Positions 60,690 through 64,000 of a DNA stretch of 64,000 bases are shown here, piece by piece; the first letter of the stretch is position 1, and the number at the start of each line of letters is the position of its first letter. Source of the DNA: Sphingobium sp. SCG-1. GTDB taxonomy: Bacteria; Pseudomonadota; Alphaproteobacteria; Sphingomonadales; Sphingomonadaceae. The position numbers and the translations under genes are program-made. Under the pieces are notes generated by a model, which did not search any database, was not told the origin of the DNA, and saw nothing but the letters and a program-made list of their open reading frames with translations. The DNA lies in contig NZ_CP026372.1 in NCBI RefSeq assembly GCF_002953135.1, positions 2,542,001-2,606,000 of the forward strand. The letters are read 5' to 3'.

Positions 60690-61910
60690 TCAAACACCTG
60701 TAAGGCTTTGCAATTGCAGAATGGGGAGAAGAATGGACAGGATGATGACGGCAACAATGCCGCCCATCAAGATAATGATGATCGGTTCCAGCAAGGCGAG
60801 CGCGGTCGACGTGAAGCTGTCGAATTCGCGTTCGAGGTAGTCAGCGGCCCGCTCCAGCATCGTGTCGAGGCGTCCGGCGGCCTCCCCACTCGCCGTGAGG
60901 TAGACCAGTAGCGGCGGGAACACGCCTGCACGACGCAGCGCTGCGGACAGACTTCCGCCACCACGGATGGCCTCCACGATATCGTCAGAGGCGCGGCGGA
61001 GGACGCGATTGTGCACCGTGTTCGCAGTCAGTGCGAGCCCCTCCATCAGCGGCAGACGGCTCGCGACCATCGTGGAAAGCGTGCGTGCCATGCGAGCGGC
61101 GTGGAGATCGCGGATTAGGCGGCCGATGATTGGCAAACGCAGAAGCAGACCATCGAAGCGATAGCGGATGCTGGGCTGTCTAAGCGCATACCATGCCGCA
61201 AAGCTGACGATGAAGATGACGCATAAAATCACATACCAATAGCTCACGAGCGTGTTGGATATACCCATCACGATGCGTGTAAGTATCGGTAACTGTTGTC
61301 CAATCGTGTCAAATTGCTCGACGATCTTCGGTACGACGAACATCATCAGCGCGATCACGACTGTCACAGCAAAAACAGCGAGCACCGATGGATAGGCGAT
61401 CGCAGTGATGACTTTGGAACGGATGGCCGCCTGGCGCTCCATCAGGTCCGCCAGGCGTTCCATGATCGTGGGCAAGCTCCCCGAGCTTTCACCTGCCGAG
61501 ATCATCGCCCGATAGAGCGGCGGGAAGCTGCGCGGATCGGCGCCGAGGGCATCGGAGAGTCGTCGTCCCTCCATGACGCCCGCATGTACGCGGCCGATGA
61601 CAGCGCGAACATGATCCTGCTCGCTCTGACGCGAGATCGTGCGGAGCGACTCTTCGAGGGGACTGACCTGTACCAGCGTGGAAAGCTGGCGCGTAAAGAG
61701 CGTCAGTTCCTTGGCCGAAAGCTTCTTGCCTCGCCGCGCGAGGAGTGCGCGCCCGGCGGGTGCAGTCGCGGCGACGCCGGCGTCCATCTTGACCACGAAC
61801 AGCTTGCGCGCATCAAGCCGCGCTTTGGCGTCGTCTGCGCTGTCGGCGCGGACCTTCCCACGCCGCTCGCGGCCCGCAGGATCGATGGCAAGATAGTCGA
61901 ATTCAGGCAT
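60690..61910 (-). CDS. gspF: Type II secretion inner-membrane protein F
   Basis: The 406-residue platform protein has two homologous GspF domains, each ending in membrane helices, with LTLFTRQLSTLVQVSPLEES, AGESSGSLPTIMERLADLME and TASGEAAGRLDTMLERAADY, and ends with a third helix (LLEPIIIILMGGIVAVIILS). It connects the GspE ATPase to the pseudopilus. It overlaps gspE by 8 bases. Confidence 0.94.
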   Translation of the reverse strand: MPEFDYLAIDPAGRERRGKVRADSADDAKARLDARKLFVVKMDAGVAATAPAGRALLARRGKKLSAKELTLFTRQLSTLVQVSPLEESLRTISRQSEQDHVRAVIGRVHAGVMEGRRLSDALGADPRSFPPLYRAMISAGESSGSLPTIMERLADLMERQAAIRSKVITAIAYPSVLAVFAVTVVIALMMFVVPKIVEQFDTIGQQLPILTRIVMGISNTLVSYWYVILCVIFIVSFAAWYALRQPSIRYRFDGLLLRLPIIGRLIRDLHAARMARTLSTMVASRLPLMEGLALTANTVHNRVLRRASDDIVEAIRGGGSLSAALRRAGVFPPLLVYLTASGEAAGRLDTMLERAADYLEREFDSFTSTALALLEPIIIILMGGIVAVIILSILLPILQLQSLTGV

Positions 61911-63507
61911 CGGTCGGGAGCGTCACATCCGGCGATGGTTCCGGCTCGGCCTCGCGGCGAGAAATGCGGATGGCTTCCTCTGCCGTGGTCTGCCCATCGC
62001 GAACCAACGCCCGCGCCGCCGATCCGAGGTTCGGTGCATTCAGGAAGGCATGCCGCGCGATCAAAGACTCATCGCCGCCGTCGTTGATCAGGCGGCGGAT
62101 AGTGTCATCGATACGGATCGCCTCGAACACGCCGATGCGGCCCTTGAACCCGGTTTCGCTGCATTCGGAACAGCCTTTCGCCTTGTAGACGATGGTGCCG
62201 AGGTCGAAGCCGAGTAAGGCGGATGCCGACTTGTCCGCCTGCACCGGTTCGCGACAATGCTGGCAGAGGCGGCGAACAAGGCGCTGGGCGATGACGGCCC
62301 GCAAGGTAGACGCCAGCAAAAACGGCTCGACGCGCATGTCGCGCATGCGGGTGATCGCGCCGACCGCGTCGTTGGTGTGGACAGTCGAGAGGACGAGGTG
62401 GCCTGTCAGAGACGCCTGCACTGCGATCTCCGCCGTCTCGCGATCGCGGATTTCGCCGACCATCACCACGTCCGGATCTTGGCGCAGGATCGCGCGCAAT
62501 CCCGCCGCAAAGGTGAGACCGACCTTCGGATTGACTTGCGTTTGCCCCACCCCGTCGATCGCATATTCGACCGGATCTTCGACGGTCAGGATATTGCGGC
62601 TGCCATCGTTCAACTGGCGCAAGCCGCCATACAGCGTCGTCGTCTTGCCCGATCCCGTCGGCCCAGTGACGAGGATGATGCCATTGGGTTCAGCCAGCGC
62701 CTCGCGAAAGATACGGTCGGCATTGCCGGTCATGCCCAGCACGTCGAGCGACAGGCCGGCATTCTCCTTGTCCAGGATACGCAACACGACACGTTCGCCA
62801 GCGCGACTTGGCAGCGTAGAGACGCGCACGTCGAGAAGCTTGCCACCGAGCGTCAGGCCGATGCGGCCATCCTGCGGTACGCGGCGCTCTGCAATGTCGA
62901 GACGCGCCATGACTTTCACGCGGCTGACGACAACCGGCGCGACGTGAGGCGGCATGCGTAATGTTTCACGCAATACGCCATCGATACGCATCCGCACGAC
63001 AAGACCGGTCTCATACGGCTCGATGTGAATATCGGACACACCTTGTCGTGCCGCTTCAGCGATGATGCCGTTGATCAGGCGGATGGCGGGCGCATCGTCG
63101 GCGCTGTCGAGCAAGTCGTCAGCAGTCGGTATGTCGCCTGCGATCAGGTCCAGTTCGTCCGCCCCGACCTCAAGCGAACCGGCCATGGCAGCGGCGCTGC
63201 CGTCCATCGCATAATGATCGGACAAATGTCTGTCGAACTGCGCCGGGTCAACGAAGCGCACGTCGAAACTCTGCGCAAGATGGCGGCGGACTTCGAGGAG
63301 AATGCGCGGATCGCCGCCCTCCCGGAACGCCACCGAGAGGCGCGCGCCTTCTTCCGTGCCGAGCAGGACTACGCCGAACTTTCGCGCAAAGCCGTAGGGG
63401 ATGTCGATCAGGCGTGGCGCAATGGCATGGGAAATGGCGAGCGGGTTCTCCGGCAACGAAGGAATGGTTTCCGTTTCGGCAGATGTATTGCCGCGGCCGA
63501 TCCTCAT
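61903..63507 (-). CDS. gspE: Type II secretion ATPase E
   Basis: The 534-residue secretion ATPase has N-terminal domains binding GspL (IPYGFARKFGVVLLGTEEGA), Walker A TGPTGSGKTTTLYGGLRQ at about residue 285, an Asp box (LTVEDPVEYAIDGVGQTQ), Walker B-like DPDVVMVGEIRDRETAEIAV, and the four-cysteine zinc module (LCQHCREP, CSECSETGF). It powers pseudopilus assembly at the inner membrane. It lies 46 bases after gspD. Confidence 0.95.
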   Translation of the reverse strand: MRIGRGNTSAETETIPSLPENPLAISHAIAPRLIDIPYGFARKFGVVLLGTEEGARLSVAFREGGDPRILLEVRRHLAQSFDVRFVDPAQFDRHLSDHYAMDGSAAAMAGSLEVGADELDLIAGDIPTADDLLDSADDAPAIRLINGIIAEAARQGVSDIHIEPYETGLVVRMRIDGVLRETLRMPPHVAPVVVSRVKVMARLDIAERRVPQDGRIGLTLGGKLLDVRVSTLPSRAGERVVLRILDKENAGLSLDVLGMTGNADRIFREALAEPNGIILVTGPTGSGKTTTLYGGLRQLNDGSRNILTVEDPVEYAIDGVGQTQVNPKVGLTFAAGLRAILRQDPDVVMVGEIRDRETAEIAVQASLTGHLVLSTVHTNDAVGAITRMRDMRVEPFLLASTLRAVIAQRLVRRLCQHCREPVQADKSASALLGFDLGTIVYKAKGCSECSETGFKGRIGVFEAIRIDDTIRRLINDGGDESLIARHAFLNAPNLGSAARALVRDGQTTAEEAIRISRREAEPEPSPDVTLPTDA

Positions 63508-63553
63508 GATTGACCCTCCACTTTACCGTCATGATGAAGGTAGTGTTCAGGCG

Positions 63554-64000
63554 TCATCGCTTCGGCTCACTCGGCGGAATCTGCACCGGACGCACAACAC
63601 TGGTAGAGGAGCGGACTTCTGGCGTCGTGATGACCGGCGTGCTGGGTACGGGAGCAGGTGCAACCGCCCCTCCACTCGCCGTCACGTCGCCCGGCTGTGG
63701 CGCAACCGGAGGCGTTGTACCCATATAATCGCGAAGAAGCTCGTCGAGGCTCGGTTCTTCATTGGGATTGCTGAGCAATTGCTGGCCGCGGATATAGCCA
63801 TAACGCTGGGCGGTCAGGCGTTGCGCGTCTTCCTTGCTGCGCAGGATCGTCGGCCGGATGAACACCATCAGGTTCGTCTTAGCCCGTGATTTGCTCCGCG
63901 ACTTGAAGATTTCACCCACCAGCGGAATATCGCTCAGGATCGGAATACGCTCGATCGTGCGACGCTCATTATCGTCGAGCAGGCCGCCCAATGCCAGTAT
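63554..64000 (-). CDS. gspD: Type II secretion secretin, C-terminal fragment
   Basis: The gene runs off the right edge; 148 C-terminal residues are visible. ALGGLLDDNERRTIERIPIL, then SDIPLVGEIFKSRSKSRAKT and NLMVFIRPTILRS form the end of the secretin core that builds the outer-membrane channel. A short linker and a proline/valine-rich tail (about 60 residues) follow, which may hold a pilotin-binding or anchoring segment. gspC would be expected beyond the edge. Confidence 0.92.
   Translation of the reverse strand: MLALGGLLDDNERRTIERIPILSDIPLVGEIFKSRSKSRAKTNLMVFIRPTILRSKEDAQRLTAQRYGYIRGQQLLSNPNEEPSLDELLRDYMGTTPPVAPQPGDVTASGGAVAPAPVPSTPVITTPEVRSSTSVVRPVQIPPSEPKR

Overview
The window is a gene-dense, high-GC stretch of ordinary alphaproteobacterial chromosome, most likely from a sphingomonad (Sphingobium, Sphingomonas, Novosphingobium type). 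The clues are an ALAS-type hemA, gcrA, a MucR/Ros regulator, an HspQ-like gene, the carboxynorspermidine polyamine route, the trpF-trpB-trpA-accD-folC order, the tsaB-rimI-mucR-fur-plsC-miaB-phoH-ybeY-corC order and a type II secretion (gsp) operon. I see no phage, insertion sequence, integrase, rRNA operon or CRISPR array. Many genes start with TTG or GTG, so several starts here are chosen from a Shine-Dalgarno match and family N-termini.

Layout. 1-4.2 kb: end of murI, hemA, and a DNA-repair pair (metallo-beta-lactamase exonuclease and ATP-dependent ligase). 4.3-7.3 kb, minus strand: a PLP-dependent dehydratase, an ECF sigma factor, its RskA-like anti-sigma factor and a secreted fasciclin protein. 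7.3-11.1 kb: polyamine genes (carboxynorspermidine synthase, its decarboxylase, and an ornithine decarboxylase behind a structured leader). 11.2-12.5 kb: a low-GC two-gene islet beside tRNA-Ser(CGA). 12.9-18.5 kb: hspQ, an ABC-2 permease, gcrA, an outer-membrane barrel protein, parE and an exported EF-hand protein. 18.8-26.7 kb: purB, lapA-like, pyrF, trpF, trpB, trpA, accD, folC and a conserved unknown gene behind a possible Fur site. 26.7-41.6 kb: an AmpG-like transporter, a lone receiver-domain protein, rluB-rsmD, a UvrD-type helicase, hisI, hslVU, a double M16 peptidase, a palindromic intergenic repeat, and a DEAD-box helicase with a long structured leader. 41.7-49.8 kb: nfuA, a RutE-like nitroreductase and the tsaB-to-corC housekeeping cluster. 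49.9-54.6 kb: small accessory genes, a GT4 glycosyltransferase, rarA with a translationally coupled unknown gene, and tRNA-Thr(TGT). 54.6-64 kb, minus strand: a nearly complete type II secretion operon gspD-E-F-G-H-I-J-K-L-M-N-O, with gspD running off the right edge.

Working together: putrescine from the ornithine decarboxylase can feed the carboxy(nor)spermidine dehydrogenase/decarboxylase pair to make spermidine-type polyamines. The sigma/anti-sigma/fasciclin neighbourhood copies the mycobacterial SigK-RskA-MPT70/83 arrangement. The gsp genes overlap by about 4-35 bases and read as one translationally coupled transcript.

The most unusual signal I found is an in-frame 33-base repeat (11 residues, core RSAEHG) present three times in the gspG leader and twice in the gspH leader, so that the prepilin-peptidase recognition block is duplicated. 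I did not find a clearly new multi-gene system. The other leads worth a second look are the structured leaders, the low-GC islet, the rarA-coupled RNase H-like gene and the palindromic repeat.
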